Below are positions 32,794 to 41,875 of a stretch of 47,966 bases of DNA, piece after piece. Within the stretch, counting starts at the first letter, position 1; every line of letters begins with the position of its first letter. Source of the stretch: an uncultured Clostridia bacterium (GTDB lineage Bacteria > Bacillota > Clostridia > Oscillospirales > Ruminococcaceae); NCBI GenBank assembly GCA_947600065.1, contig CANQFZ010000010.1, forward strand, positions 1-47,966, given 5' to 3'. Both the position numbers and the translations under genes were made by a program. The notes below the pieces were generated by a model that searched no databases, was not told the DNA's origin, and saw nothing but the letters and a program-made list of their open reading frames with translations.

Positions 32794-33513
32794 TTAATTG
32801 TTTACATACAACTGTTTATAGGGATTTGCAGAGTTGGGGATAAGTTTATAGAACTTTGAACTTAAAAGCTCATCGGTATTATGCTTAAAGTGTTTTACAA
32901 ATCTGTCGATATAGCGGCGAATTTGCTCTTTTTCCTCTGCGGTAGCCTCCGTACAGCAAACCTGCTTCGGAAGTCCTTTGGGAGCTTCTTCGCTTCGGAT
33001 AAACATTTCTCCGCCATGCATACCCGTTCCGCAGAAACTTCCGACAGGACAGCCCTCTGTTCCTATTCCGAGGACGATTATGATGCCGCCCGCCTGGTAT
33101 TCACCAAGGAAATCGCCGACCTTTCCACCGATAACGATTATCGGATAGAGTTCCTTATAGCTTTTCATATGTATCCCGACGCGATAGCCCGCGTTTCCCT
33201 CTACATATATCTCGCCCGAACGCATAGCATATCCCGCAGTATCGCCGCAGTTTCCGTGGACGATTATCGCTCCGTCGTTCATTGTGTCGCCGATAGCGTC
33301 CTGTGCGTTTCCGTATACAACTATCTTAGAGCCGTTGAGGTATGCTCCGAGAGCATTTCCGGGAGTACCCGTGATAAGTATCTCCTTCCCTGTCGTTCCC
33401 GCGCCGATATAGCGCTGACCGAGCACGTTTTCTACTTCAAACCTGCTTTCGTCGCTCTCGCGCATTATCTTATTCAGCTCGGAATAACCGATATTTTTTG
33501 CGTCTATTTTCAT
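32794..33513 (-). CDS. Glutamate synthase GXGXG (alpha-3) domain protein
   Basis: 239 residues forming a right-handed beta-helix of repeated G-x-G-x-G turns: GAGTTGKEILITGTPGNALGAYLNGSKIVVYGNAQDAIGDTMNDGAIIVHGNCGDTAGYAMRSGEIYVEGNAGYRVGIHM. In conventional GltB this is the C-terminal structural domain; here it is a separate polypeptide, as in archaea and many Clostridia. Its ATG overlaps the oxidoreductase stop by four bases. Last enzyme gene of the operon. Confidence 0.94.
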   Translation of the reverse strand: MKIDAKNIGYSELNKIMRESDESRFEVENVLGQRYIGAGTTGKEILITGTPGNALGAYLNGSKIVVYGNAQDAIGDTMNDGAIIVHGNCGDTAGYAMRSGEIYVEGNAGYRVGIHMKSYKELYPIIVIGGKVGDFLGEYQAGGIIIVLGIGTEGCPVGSFCGTGMHGGEMFIRSEEAPKGLPKQVCCTEATAEEKEQIRRYIDRFVKHFKHNTDELLSSKFYKLIPNSANPYKQLYVNN

Positions 33514-34748
33514 CTTATGATACCTCCGAGCTTTTCTTCGCGTCTTTCTTTTGAGAACATCATCATCTGAGGCTTTTCTTTGAGAAGTTCTTCGTTTACA
33601 TCGTCTATCTCAATTCCCTCTTTTATCATTCCCGTATAAATGCCCGCTCTAGCGACATCTCCCATAAGGATATACCCCTTCAGCTTATTGTCGCGGAACA
33701 CCAGCTTTTTATATGTATTCTCCGTCTCGGTCACATATTCCTCGCCGTTATAATCTCCCGCAGAAATGATATGAAGTCCGAAAAGACCTATTGCATTCAT
33801 CGGAATGGCGTTAAGATAATAGTTCTCTCTGCCTGCCATATTGCGTCCTGCCGTTTCTCCCTGTAAATATGCGTTGGGGAGTATTGCAAGTATCCTGTTT
33901 GTGTCGGCGGCAGAATCATAACTTACGGTACAGTCGCCCGCCGCGTAGATGTCATCAAGCGTGGTTTTCTGCGTCATGTCCGTAATTATGCCGCGCTCGA
34001 CCTTTCCACCCGCGTCGGACACAAGCTCGGTATTCGGTCGCACTCCGACGGCTACTATAAGCATATCAAAATCAACGGTCATTCCGTTTTGAAGTTTTGC
34101 GGAATGCTCGGAAAATTCCTCGACGGAAGTTTTAAGAATGAATTTCACTCCGTGGTTTTCAATATGGCGCTGCATTTTAATTCCTGCTTTTACGTCGAGT
34201 ATTGACGGCAGTATTCTGTCGGCAAGGTCGATAACTGTTATATCCGTTTCATGTGCAGCCAGTGCCTCGGCAGCTTTTAGCCCTATAAGTCCCGCGCCGA
34301 TAATGAGAACCTTCATTCCCTTCTTTATCTCGGAACGGATAGCCTTTACACTGTCGAAGGTCATAAAGGTATGATAATTTACCTTTTCAAGACCTTTCAT
34401 CGGCGGCACAAAAGGTTTTGAACCCGTTGCGACCATAAGCTTGTCATAAGGAACGGAAAGTCCGTCTTCGAGAACTACGCACTTCTTTTCCGCTTCTATT
34501 TTTGTTACTTTTTTGCCGAGGATAGTTTCAACGCCGTTCTTCTCATAAAAATCGGGCTCGCGGTAATAAATGTTCTTGTCCGAGACCTTGCCCTCGAGCC
34601 AGTAAGAAATGAGAGGGCGCGAATAGGTGTGATACTTTTCGTCGGAGATGACGGTTATTTTTCCGACGCTGTCTATCTCGCGGATTCCCGCGATAGTTCC
34701 GACAGCAGCCGTACTGTTTCCGATAATAACGTAATTCATCTTTTTCAC
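33510..34748 (-). CDS. FAD-dependent NAD(P)-disulfide oxidoreductase-type subunit of glutamate synthase
   Basis: 412 residues. The N-terminal FAD-binding motif YVIIGNSTAAVGTIAGIRE is a variant of GxGxxG. The second nucleotide-binding motif is VLIIGAGLIGLKAAEALA, and DDIYAAGDCTVSYD contacts the flavin. It resembles NADH:rubredoxin/nitrite reductase-type flavoproteins. In the split enzyme it probably passes electrons from NAD(P)H through the ferredoxin-like subunit to the FMN protein. Overlaps the ferredoxin gene and gltB3 by four bases on each side. Confidence 0.9.
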   Translation of the reverse strand: MKKMNYVIIGNSTAAVGTIAGIREIDSVGKITVISDEKYHTYSRPLISYWLEGKVSDKNIYYREPDFYEKNGVETILGKKVTKIEAEKKCVVLEDGLSVPYDKLMVATGSKPFVPPMKGLEKVNYHTFMTFDSVKAIRSEIKKGMKVLIIGAGLIGLKAAEALAAHETDITVIDLADRILPSILDVKAGIKMQRHIENHGVKFILKTSVEEFSEHSAKLQNGMTVDFDMLIVAVGVRPNTELVSDAGGKVERGIITDMTQKTTLDDIYAAGDCTVSYDSAADTNRILAILPNAYLQGETAGRNMAGRENYYLNAIPMNAIGLFGLHIISAGDYNGEEYVTETENTYKKLVFRDNKLKGYILMGDVARAGIYTGMIKEGIEIDDVNEELLKEKPQMMMFSKERREEKLGGIIR

Positions 34749-35182
34749 CTCTCCTCAAAAACAATGGCTCTATTCGGACAGCCCTGAACGCAGGCAGGCT
34801 CGCCGTTGTGGTTCTTTACGCACAAGTCGCACTTCTGTATCCTGTGTCCTTCTTCGTCTATAACTATACAGCCATATGGACAGCTCAATACGCAGGTATA
34901 ACAACCCACGCACCTTGTTTCATCGACTGAAACAACTCCGTCTTTTACGGAGAGCGCTCCCGAAATGCAGCCCTTTACGCAGGGTTTTGCTTCGCAATGA
35001 CGACACTGAACGGCAAAATTTACTTCATTTCCCTCTTCGACTTTAATTCTCGGAAGAGGTTTTTTGCCCTCGGTCTTAAAAGCCTTTACCATATTCGGAG
35101 CGCCCGAATTTGCCGCCGCGCAATAATATTCGCACAAATGACAGGCAAGACACCAATCTTCGTTTACATAAACTCTTTTCAT
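34745..35182 (-). CDS. Four-cluster-type 4Fe-4S ferredoxin (HybA-like)
   Basis: 145 residues with repeated Cys motifs: CLACHLCEYYC, CRHCEAKPCVKGC, CVGCYTCVLSCPYGC and CDLCVKNHNGEPACVQGC. This should hold up to four clusters, resembling HybA/CooF electron-transfer subunits. It sits between the FMN and flavoprotein subunits, so electron transfer between them is the natural reading. Confidence 0.9.
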   Translation of the reverse strand: MKRVYVNEDWCLACHLCEYYCAAANSGAPNMVKAFKTEGKKPLPRIKVEEGNEVNFAVQCRHCEAKPCVKGCISGALSVKDGVVSVDETRCVGCYTCVLSCPYGCIVIDEEGHRIQKCDLCVKNHNGEPACVQGCPNRAIVFEER

Positions 35183-35199
35183 TTTAGCCGCTCCTTTCG

Positions 35200-36705
35200 T
35201 TATTCGCCCGCATGCATTATACCCAAGATGTCAAGCTCTTTCTGCGTAAGCCCGACGCCTCTCAGCATAAGCCTGTTTCCGCGGAGCGCTTCTATTGAGT
35301 TTATACCCATTCCGCCCATCATTTCTTTTATTTCGTGATCCCATGCGGTGATGAGGTTTACAAGTCTTTCGCTTCCTATCGCAGGATTTAGGCGCTTTAC
35401 AAGGTCGGCGCGCTGGGTAGCTATGCCCCAGTTGCACTTACCCGTATTACAGCTCCTGCAAAGATGACAACCGAGCGACAACAACGCCGCCGTTGCGATA
35501 TAGACAGCGTCCGCGCCGAGAGCTATTGCCTTTACTACGTCGGCAGCCGAACGAATAGAACCTCCGACAACTATAGAAACATCGTTTCTTATGCCTTCGT
35601 CACGCAGTCTTGCGTCAACGCTTGCCAAAGCAAGTTCTATCGGTATGCCCACATTGTCGCGTATTCTCGTCGGAGCCGCGCCCGTGCCGCCTCTGAAGCC
35701 GTCTATTGCGATAATATCCGCGCCCGAACGAGCAATTCCCGAAGCAATAGCCGCGATATTATGAACTGCCGCTATTTTTACTATAACGGGCTTTTCGTAG
35801 TTTGTAGCCTCTTTGAGCGATAAAACAAGCTGACGTAAGTCCTCTATGGAATATATATCATGATGAGGAGCAGGAGAGATAGCGTCGGAGCCCATAGGTA
35901 TCATACGTGTTTTTGAGATCTCCTCGTCAATCTTCATTCCGGGGAGATGTCCGCCGATACCGGGCTTTGCGCCCTGTCCCATTTTTATTTCTATTGCCGC
36001 GCCCGCGTCAAGATAACCCTTGAAGACGCCGAAACGTCCCGAAGCGACCTGACAGATAGTGTTCGCGCCGTATTTATAAAAGTCGCGGTGAAGTCCGCCC
36101 TCGCCCGTATTATAGAACGTTCCGAGCTTTGTCGCCGCTCTCGCAAGGCTCTCGTGTGCATTTTTGCTTATCGAACCAAAAGACATTGCCGAAAACATTA
36201 TCGGAACATCAAGCTCAAGATAAGGCGTTTTTTCAAAATGCGCCTTGCCCTCTTTGTCATAGGATATCTTCTGCGACTTTTTGCCGAGGAAAGTCTTTGT
36301 TTCCATCGGCTCGCGCAGAGGATCGATAGGCGGGTTTGTTACCTGCGAAGCGTTTAAAAGTATCTTGTCCCAATATACGGGATAATCCTTAGGCGTACCC
36401 ATTGCGGAAAGGAGAACGCCGCCTGTGCCTGCCTGTTTATAGACTTCCTCCATGACCTGCATATTCCAGTTTGCATTATAGCGGAACTGATTTTCATTCG
36501 GACGTATTTTTAACGCCTGTGTAGGACAAAGGCAGACGCATCTCTGACAGTCTACGCAAGTCTGCTCGTTTGACACCATTTTATCAAGATCGGGGTCGTA
36601 TTTATGTACCTCGTTCGCGCACTGTCTTTCGCAAACTCTGCACTTTATGCAGCGGTCGGGATCCCTTAATACCTCGAAAAGAGGATTATTGAAATTTATT
36701 GCCAT
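35200..36705 (-). CDS. gltB: Glutamate synthase FMN-binding (alpha-2) subunit with N-terminal ferredoxin domain
   Basis: 501 residues. The first 75 hold two 4Fe-4S motifs (CIKCRVCERQC, CVDCQRCVCLC). The rest is the FMN-binding TIM barrel that converts 2-oxoglutarate plus ammonia to glutamate: FSAMSFGSISKNAHESLARA, GQGAKPGIGGHLPGMKI, GFRGGTGAAPTRIRDNVGIP, IVVGGSIRSAADVVKAIALGADAVYIAT and the 3Fe-4S type CHLCRSCNTGKCNWGIATQ. It matches the archaeal-type stand-alone GltB. It begins one base after the amidotransferase stop. Confidence 0.95.
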   Translation of the reverse strand: MAINFNNPLFEVLRDPDRCIKCRVCERQCANEVHKYDPDLDKMVSNEQTCVDCQRCVCLCPTQALKIRPNENQFRYNANWNMQVMEEVYKQAGTGGVLLSAMGTPKDYPVYWDKILLNASQVTNPPIDPLREPMETKTFLGKKSQKISYDKEGKAHFEKTPYLELDVPIMFSAMSFGSISKNAHESLARAATKLGTFYNTGEGGLHRDFYKYGANTICQVASGRFGVFKGYLDAGAAIEIKMGQGAKPGIGGHLPGMKIDEEISKTRMIPMGSDAISPAPHHDIYSIEDLRQLVLSLKEATNYEKPVIVKIAAVHNIAAIASGIARSGADIIAIDGFRGGTGAAPTRIRDNVGIPIELALASVDARLRDEGIRNDVSIVVGGSIRSAADVVKAIALGADAVYIATAALLSLGCHLCRSCNTGKCNWGIATQRADLVKRLNPAIGSERLVNLITAWDHEIKEMMGGMGINSIEALRGNRLMLRGVGLTQKELDILGIMHAGE

Positions 36706-37821
36706 TTATCTTCCCACCCTTTCCGCAGCGTATTTGTCAAGTTCGGCTATAACAGGTTCTCCACCGCGCGGCGACCATATCCTGTCAACATCGGGGCACA
36801 TCGTTCTTATAGAACATTCCTCGGACGAAATGTACATAGTGTCGCCCTTTTCCGCGCAAACCATTGAACGAAGCTTCAGTCTGTCGTTTAAAGCCATAAG
36901 CCCGTTGTTGTAGCCTAAAATTATAGAGAAAGGTCCGGTTATGAGAAGGCTTGAATATACATTTCTGAAATGTCTGTACTTTTCGGTGTCCTCGGGGCTG
37001 AATTTTCCGCTTTCAAGCTCGCTCCAGAAAGGAGAAGCTATAACCTTCGCCACGTCTTCAAGCGGCATACCGAGCCTTCTGTGAAGATAATCTATGATAT
37101 AGGTAATAACTTCGGTATCCGTAAGAAGATTGCACTTATAGCCGAACATCTCGATAAAACGTCTGTTCGCGTCATATGATGAAATTTCGCCGTTATGTAC
37201 TATGGTATAATCAAGAAGCGAGAACGGATGTGCGCCGCCCCACCAGCCGGGAGTGTTCGTAGGATATCTTCCGTGAACTGTCCAGGCATAGCCGCTGTAT
37301 TCTTCAAGGCGGTAGAAGTCGCCGACATCTTCGGGATAACCCACAGCCTTAAATACGCCCATATTCTTTCCGCTCGAGAAAACATACGCTCCGTCGATCC
37401 GGTCGTTTATCCTTATAACACAGCGCGCGACAAACGTTCTTTCGTCAAGCTGACTGTCGGCAAGCTTTGTCGGCAGAGGATTAACGAAATAACGCCATAT
37501 AAGAGGCTCATCGGTTATATTCGGATTTTTTCTTATAGGAATCCTCGACAGATTTACCACGTCAAAATGTCTATCAAGAAAAGCCTCGGTCTTTACTCTC
37601 GCCTCGCTTGAGTCATAGAAAACGTGGAACGCATACTGGTTCTTATACTCGGGGTAAATGCCGTATCCCGCATAACCGCCGCCCAGACCGTTTGAGCGCT
37701 CATGCATACAGGCTATTGAATTTACAATAACGCTGCCGCTGGTGCGTCTGCCACTTCTATTTATAAAGCCCGAAATGGCACATCCTGCGGGGATCCTTGT
37801 TTCTCCCTCTTTTTGTAGCAT
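36706..37821 (-). CDS. Class II glutamine amidotransferase subunit of glutamate synthase (alpha-1)
   Basis: 371 residues. It releases ammonia from glutamine for the FMN subunit. Cys14 in PAGCAISG is the probable N-terminal nucleophile after removal of a 13-residue propeptide. GRYPTNTPGWWGGAHPFSLLDYTIVHNGEI and TDTEVITYIIDYL are typical of the Ntn-hydrolase fold. The start is placed at 37821, with AAGGAGTGAGG just upstream. The longer frame from 37878 begins before the predicted transcription start and would add 19 atypical residues. First gene of the five-gene operon. Confidence 0.93.
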   Translation of the reverse strand: MLQKEGETRIPAGCAISGFINRSGRRTSGSVIVNSIACMHERSNGLGGGYAGYGIYPEYKNQYAFHVFYDSSEARVKTEAFLDRHFDVVNLSRIPIRKNPNITDEPLIWRYFVNPLPTKLADSQLDERTFVARCVIRINDRIDGAYVFSSGKNMGVFKAVGYPEDVGDFYRLEEYSGYAWTVHGRYPTNTPGWWGGAHPFSLLDYTIVHNGEISSYDANRRFIEMFGYKCNLLTDTEVITYIIDYLHRRLGMPLEDVAKVIASPFWSELESGKFSPEDTEKYRHFRNVYSSLLITGPFSIILGYNNGLMALNDRLKLRSMVCAEKGDTMYISSEECSIRTMCPDVDRIWSPRGGEPVIAELDKYAAERVGR

Positions 37822-37846
37822 ATCCTCACTCCTTAATTTGGTTAGA

Positions 37847-37864
37847 AAGGAGATAACTCTCCTT
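37847..37864 (-). promoter_or_regulatory. Hairpin in the 5' leader of the glutamate synthase operon
   Basis: AAGGAGA and TCTCCTT pair across a 4-base loop within the roughly 50-base leader, and the left arm looks like a second SD. It could buffer translation initiation. It is a single hairpin and lacks the paired six-base loops expected of an ANTAR target. Confidence 0.45.
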
Positions 37865-37878
37865 AAAATTACTTTCAT

Positions 37879-37907
37879 ATTATAACACTGTTTTTATATT
37901 TTGTCAA
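37879..37907 (-). promoter_or_regulatory. Promoter of the glutamate synthase operon
   Basis: On the minus strand TTGACA (37902-37907), 17 bases, TATAAT (37879-37884). A perfect consensus. Confidence 0.9.
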
Positions 37908-38134
37908 GCATTTTTTGCAAGAAATAAATTTAGAACTTTCATTTTTTAGTAAAAATCCATTTGGTTCAAGAAAATTTTGCACGCATTTTGCAACATTTGC
38001 CGTTTTTTTCATTCGTAAGTTGCATAATTGGCAATAATGAAAGTAATTTTTTTGTTTGACTTGCAAGAATGGAAAGGTCAAAATTCAAAAAAAATAGTCA
38101 TTTTCTCCAAATTAGTAAAATTATGAAATAATGC

Positions 38135-38163
38135 TTGAAAAATTTGCAAAAATATAATATAAT
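38135..38163 (+). promoter_or_regulatory. Promoter upstream of the GC-rich block, facing gatC
   Basis: TTGAAA (38135-38140), 17 bases, TATAAT (38158-38163). It faces gatCAB but lies about 490 bases away, with a GC-rich hairpin block between. Its -10 region is copied at 38589-38594, close to gatC, but without a good -35 there. Confidence 0.7.
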
Positions 38164-38608
38164 GATAATGTATATTTCAGCTTGTATAAAAACCTATTTT
38201 TGGTTCTTTTCAAACGTTGTTTTTCTAAATAACGTTTATTCGCCCCAACCCCCTTCCCCCTTCCCCGAGGGGGAAGGGGGAGAGAGCGGGGACTCCGTCC
38301 CCGCAGCCCCGTCAAATGGCAACGGGGCGCTGCGCGCCCCGCGCCCTGCCGTTTGGGCTGCCGCTACCGCAAATCTGTCCATCGTTGCAACGCGCAAATC
38401 GGGCGTGCAAGTTGGTTTGGGAAAGGAAAGAATGATTTCGTTGAAGTGGCTTTCGGATATTACTGAATACTGTACCTTGTCAACTGTCAACTGACTACTC
38501 GTCCCCACAACCCCTGTTGGCAGTGTACGCATTGTCTGCCTTTGGTGAATAACCATACAACGCTAATTAGGCTTTATATAGACTGTAATATAATGTTAAT
38601 GTATATTT
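38155..38608. repeat. GC-rich cassette flanked by 23-bp direct repeats
   Basis: A 23-base sequence beginning TAATATAATG occurs at 38155-38177 and again at 38586-38608 with one mismatch. Between the copies lies DNA of much higher GC than its surroundings, without a convincing gene. Just inside the left copy TTCAGCTTGTATAAAAACC, and just inside the right copy GGCTTTATATAGACTGTA, resemble degenerate ends of the CAGACTGTATA element family. The layout suggests an inserted element or a duplication that carried the promoter's -10 region. A reading frame here on the minus strand (38236-38556) has no SD and is rejected. Confidence 0.55.
38240..38341. repeat. Run of four GC-rich hairpins
   Basis: Consecutive inverted repeats: CCCCCTTCCCC/GGGGAAGGGGG, GCGGGGAC/GTCCCCGC, CCCCGT/ACGGGG and GGGGCGC/GCGCCCC. 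They would be a strong block to transcription or a structured RNA. They lie between the promoter at 38135 and gatC. Confidence 0.65.
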
Positions 38609-38654
38609 TATTCGCGCTTTTTTTATTCAAAAAGTGAAAGAAAGGAGCTGTCTT

Positions 38655-38939
38655 ATGGCAGTAGATATGAAAACCATTGAACATCTCTGCGGGCTGTCAA
38701 AGCTCTCTTATGATGAAAAAGGAATGGAAAAAGTCATGGGGGAAATGAGCGATATAATCGACCTTATGGACGAGATAAAGGGCTTTGACCTCACATACGA
38801 CGACACAAAGGACAAAAACGAGATCCGCTTTAGTGAAACAAGAGAGGATATTCCCGAAAAATCCTTTGATACGGAAAAGCTTCTTCAGAATGCGGAAAAT
38901 ACCGACAGCTGCTATGTAGTGCCGAAGGTTGTGGAATAA
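38655..38939 (+). CDS. gatC: Asp-tRNA(Asn)/Glu-tRNA(Gln) amidotransferase subunit C
   Basis: 94 residues, the usual size. A small helical protein that wraps around GatA and stabilises the GatCAB complex. The start IEHLCGLSKLSYDEKGMEKVMGEMSDIIDLMDEI fits the family. Start 38655 follows AAAGGAG; a frame extension of seven codons upstream lacks an SD. gatA follows 12 bases later. Confidence 0.95.
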   Translation: MAVDMKTIEHLCGLSKLSYDEKGMEKVMGEMSDIIDLMDEIKGFDLTYDDTKDKNEIRFSETREDIPEKSFDTEKLLQNAENTDSCYVVPKVVE

Positions 38940-38951
38940 AGGAGAGAAAAA

Positions 38952-40400
38952 ATGGAAATTACAAGAGCTAAACTCCGCGACCTCAGAAAAATGCTCGACT
39001 GCCGTGAGATAAGCGCCGTTGAGCTTTGCGGAGAATATTTAAAGAAAATAGAACTTACGGACAAGGGGCTTCTTTCCTATATAACCGTTACAAAAGAAAC
39101 GGCAATGAACGACGCTGAAAACGCGCAGAAAAGGATAGACGCGGGACAAGCGTCTATGCTTACTGGCATTCCGCTGGCTATTAAGGATAACATCTGCACG
39201 GACGGTATAAAGACCACTTGTGCCAGCAAAATGCTGGGGAATTTTGTTCCGCCGTATAATGCGACGGTCATTGAAAAGCTGAACGAACAGGGATATGTTC
39301 TGCTCGGAAAAACGTCTATGGACGAATTTGCTATGGGCGGATCTACGCAGACCTCCGCGTTTGCAAAAACCAAAAACCCGTATGACACAGAACGTGTTCC
39401 CGGAGGAAGCTCGGGCGGTTCGGCGGCAGCTGTTGCGGCTTCGCTTGCGCCTGCGGCTCTCGGCTCTGACACGGGCGGTTCTATACGCCAGCCCGCTTCG
39501 TTTTGCGGCGTTACGGGATTAAAGCCCACATACGGGAGAGTTTCGAGATACGGTCTTGTGGCGTTTGCAAGCTCGCTCGACCAGATCGGTCCTATCGCAA
39601 ACGACGCTTATGACTGCGCGATACTTTTAAACGCAATATGCGGAGCCGACCGTCATGACGCAACGTCTGCAAGGAAAGACGTTCCCGATTTTACGGCGGA
39701 TATTGATAAGCCTATAGCGGGAATGAAGATAGCATTGCCGAAAGAATTTTACTCGGACGCAATTGACGATTGCGTGAAAGAGGCTGTACTGAATGCCGCA
39801 AAGGAGCTTGAAAAACAGGGCGCGGTACTTATCGACTGCTCGATACCCGGACTTAAATACGCGATACCCGCGTATTATCTTATAGCATGCGCGGAAGCCG
39901 CTTCTAACCTTTCGAGATTTGATGGCATAAAGTACGGGTTCAGAGGAGAAGGCAGGACCTTTAACGACCTTATAATCGACAGCAGGAACAAGGGCTTCGG
40001 AGAAGAAGTAAAAAGACGTATTCTTCTCGGAAACTATGCCCTTTCGAGCGGTTATTATGACGCGTATTATAAAAAGGCGCTCGCGCTTAAACAGGAAATA
40101 ATAAAGGAATACAGCGATATTTTTGAACAGTGCGACGCTGTTCTTACTCCTACAGCGCCTACGCCCGCGTACAAGATAGGCGAACAGGACAACGACCCCG
40201 TAAAAATGTATACGGCGGATATTTGCACGGTAACGGTAAATATCGCGGGACTTCCGGGAATATCTACAACCTGCGGCTATACCGAAAGCGGACTTCCTAT
40301 AGGAATGTCGGTAATAGGAAAACGTTTTGACGAACAGTCCGTTCTGCGTATCGCTTATGCATGGGAACAGAATTTTGAAACTGTTGCGCCTAAAATTTAA
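38952..40400 (+). CDS. gatA: Asp-tRNA(Asn)/Glu-tRNA(Gln) amidotransferase subunit A
   Basis: 482 residues, full length. The amidase that frees ammonia from glutamine. The Ser-cisSer-Lys triad is visible: Lys in LAIKDNICTDG, cis-Ser in VPGGSSGGSAAAVAASLAP, and nucleophile Ser in GSDTGGSIRQPASF. It works with GatB to convert misacylated Glu-tRNA(Gln) or Asp-tRNA(Asn), which implies that the organism lacks at least one direct synthetase such as GlnRS. Confidence 0.98.
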   Translation: MEITRAKLRDLRKMLDCREISAVELCGEYLKKIELTDKGLLSYITVTKETAMNDAENAQKRIDAGQASMLTGIPLAIKDNICTDGIKTTCASKMLGNFVPPYNATVIEKLNEQGYVLLGKTSMDEFAMGGSTQTSAFAKTKNPYDTERVPGGSSGGSAAAVAASLAPAALGSDTGGSIRQPASFCGVTGLKPTYGRVSRYGLVAFASSLDQIGPIANDAYDCAILLNAICGADRHDATSARKDVPDFTADIDKPIAGMKIALPKEFYSDAIDDCVKEAVLNAAKELEKQGAVLIDCSIPGLKYAIPAYYLIACAEAASNLSRFDGIKYGFRGEGRTFNDLIIDSRNKGFGEEVKRRILLGNYALSSGYYDAYYKKALALKQEIIKEYSDIFEQCDAVLTPTAPTPAYKIGEQDNDPVKMYTADICTVTVNIAGLPGISTTCGYTESGLPIGMSVIGKRFDEQSVLRIAYAWEQNFETVAPKI

Positions 40401-40415
40401 GGAGGTGGAATAAAA

Positions 40416-41849
40416 ATGAGCGCTTATTTTCCGACAATGGGTCTTGAAATACACGCGGAGCTGCTGACAAAATCGAAAGTTTTCTGCACCTGCTCGGCTG
40501 AGTTCGGAGGAACTCCAAACTCGCGCTGCTGCCCCGTATGCAGCGGTATGCCGGGAACGCTCCCCGTTCTTAACAGAAAAGCCGTTGAATATATCATAAA
40601 AGCGGGATATGTGATGAACTGCGAAATATCTCGATTTACAAAATGGGACAGAAAGAATTATTTTTATCCCGACCTTCCAAAGGCATATCAGATCTCGCAG
40701 ATGCCGCGCCCCGTTTGTCTTTCGGGAAATGTAAAGATAAACGTAAACGGCGAGGAAAAGACTATAAGAATAAACCGCATACATCTTGAAGAGGACGCGG
40801 GAAAGCTTGTTCATGACGAGGTAAACAGGATATCTCTCGCAGACTATAACCGCTGCGGGATACCGCTTATTGAGATAGTGACAGAGCCCGATTTCCACAG
40901 CGCAGACGAAGTAATAGCGTTTATGGAAAAGGTAAAGCTGCTTTTGCAATACGCGGGTATCTGCGACTGCAAGATGGAACAGGGTTCTATAAGATGTGAC
41001 GTGAACATTTCAATTGCCCCGAAGGGTAGTATCGAGCTTGGCACAAGGACCGAGCTTAAAAACTTAAACTCGCTCAAAGCCATTGCAAAGGCGATTGAGA
41101 TTGAAATTGACAGGCAGGAGGAGCTTTTAGACAGCGGAGAGAGAGTTATACAGGAAACGCGCCGCTTTAACGAGGCTCTCGGAGAAACCACCGCTATGCG
41201 CTCTAAAGAGGACGCCCACGACTATCGCTACTTCCCCGATCCCGACATTCCGCCGATAATTTTCACGGAAGAAGAGCTTGAAGAAATAAAGAACTCTATT
41301 CCCGAGCTTCCCGAGCAGAGAGTGGAGCGCTATGTAAATTCCCTCGGTCTTAAAAAAGCGGACGCCGATATAATCGTCGGCGACAAGAAAGTCTGCGATT
41401 TCTTTGACGAGGCGATCTCCGCATATAACAACCCGAAAGCTGTAGCGAACTACATTGTCGGCGAGCTTACGAGGAGAATAAACCTTGGCGAAGCGGACAT
41501 GGAAAACCTCATGTTTACGGGAGCAGAATTTGCAAGGCTCGTTGAACTTTTACAGACCGACAAGCTCTCGCAGTCTAACGCGAAAGTCGTTCTCGGAAAG
41601 ATGATAGAAACGGGAGAAAAGCCCGATGATATTGCCCAGAAAGACGACCTATGGATAAAAGAAGACAACGATCTTCTCGCGAAAACAATAGATGAGATAA
41701 TCGCAAACAACCCAAAGCCCGTAGAACAATACAAAAGCGGAGATAAAAAGGTGTTCGGCTTCTTTATGGGACAGGCAAACAAGGCGCTAAAGGGTCTTGC
41801 TTCGCCGAAAGCAATACAGGAATATTTAACGAAAAAACTCAGCGAATAA
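40416..41849 (+). CDS. gatB: Asp-tRNA(Asn)/Glu-tRNA(Gln) amidotransferase subunit B
   Basis: 477 residues, full length. It phosphorylates and amidates the misacylated aminoacyl-tRNA. Signature blocks: GLEIHAELLTKSKVFC, NSRCCPVCSGMPGTLPVLN, FYPDLPKAYQISQ, RIHLEEDAGKL, IPLIEIVTEPDF and EDAHDYRYFPDPDIPP; the C-terminal YqeY-like tail domain binds tRNA. Zinc-type Cys pairs (FCTCS, CCPVC) are present. SD AAGGAGG. Last gene of gatCAB; a terminator lies at 42011 beyond repeat copy B. Confidence 0.98.
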   Translation: MSAYFPTMGLEIHAELLTKSKVFCTCSAEFGGTPNSRCCPVCSGMPGTLPVLNRKAVEYIIKAGYVMNCEISRFTKWDRKNYFYPDLPKAYQISQMPRPVCLSGNVKINVNGEEKTIRINRIHLEEDAGKLVHDEVNRISLADYNRCGIPLIEIVTEPDFHSADEVIAFMEKVKLLLQYAGICDCKMEQGSIRCDVNISIAPKGSIELGTRTELKNLNSLKAIAKAIEIEIDRQEELLDSGERVIQETRRFNEALGETTAMRSKEDAHDYRYFPDPDIPPIIFTEEELEEIKNSIPELPEQRVERYVNSLGLKKADADIIVGDKKVCDFFDEAISAYNNPKAVANYIVGELTRRINLGEADMENLMFTGAEFARLVELLQTDKLSQSNAKVVLGKMIETGEKPDDIAQKDDLWIKEDNDLLAKTIDEIIANNPKPVEQYKSGDKKVFGFFMGQANKALKGLASPKAIQEYLTKKLSE

Positions 41850-41875
41850 AAAAATCGTGCTGACCGCCAGCCCGA

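Noticed and set aside
37822-37907. ANTAR target (paired hairpins) in the glutamate synthase leader
   Set aside because: Only one short stem with a four-base loop is found; the expected two hairpins with six-base loops and a terminator are absent.
39627-40949. 440-codon minus-strand frame across gatA and gatB
   Set aside because: It overlaps two certain genes in antisense; the composition is Tyr/Arg-rich and no SD or motif is present.
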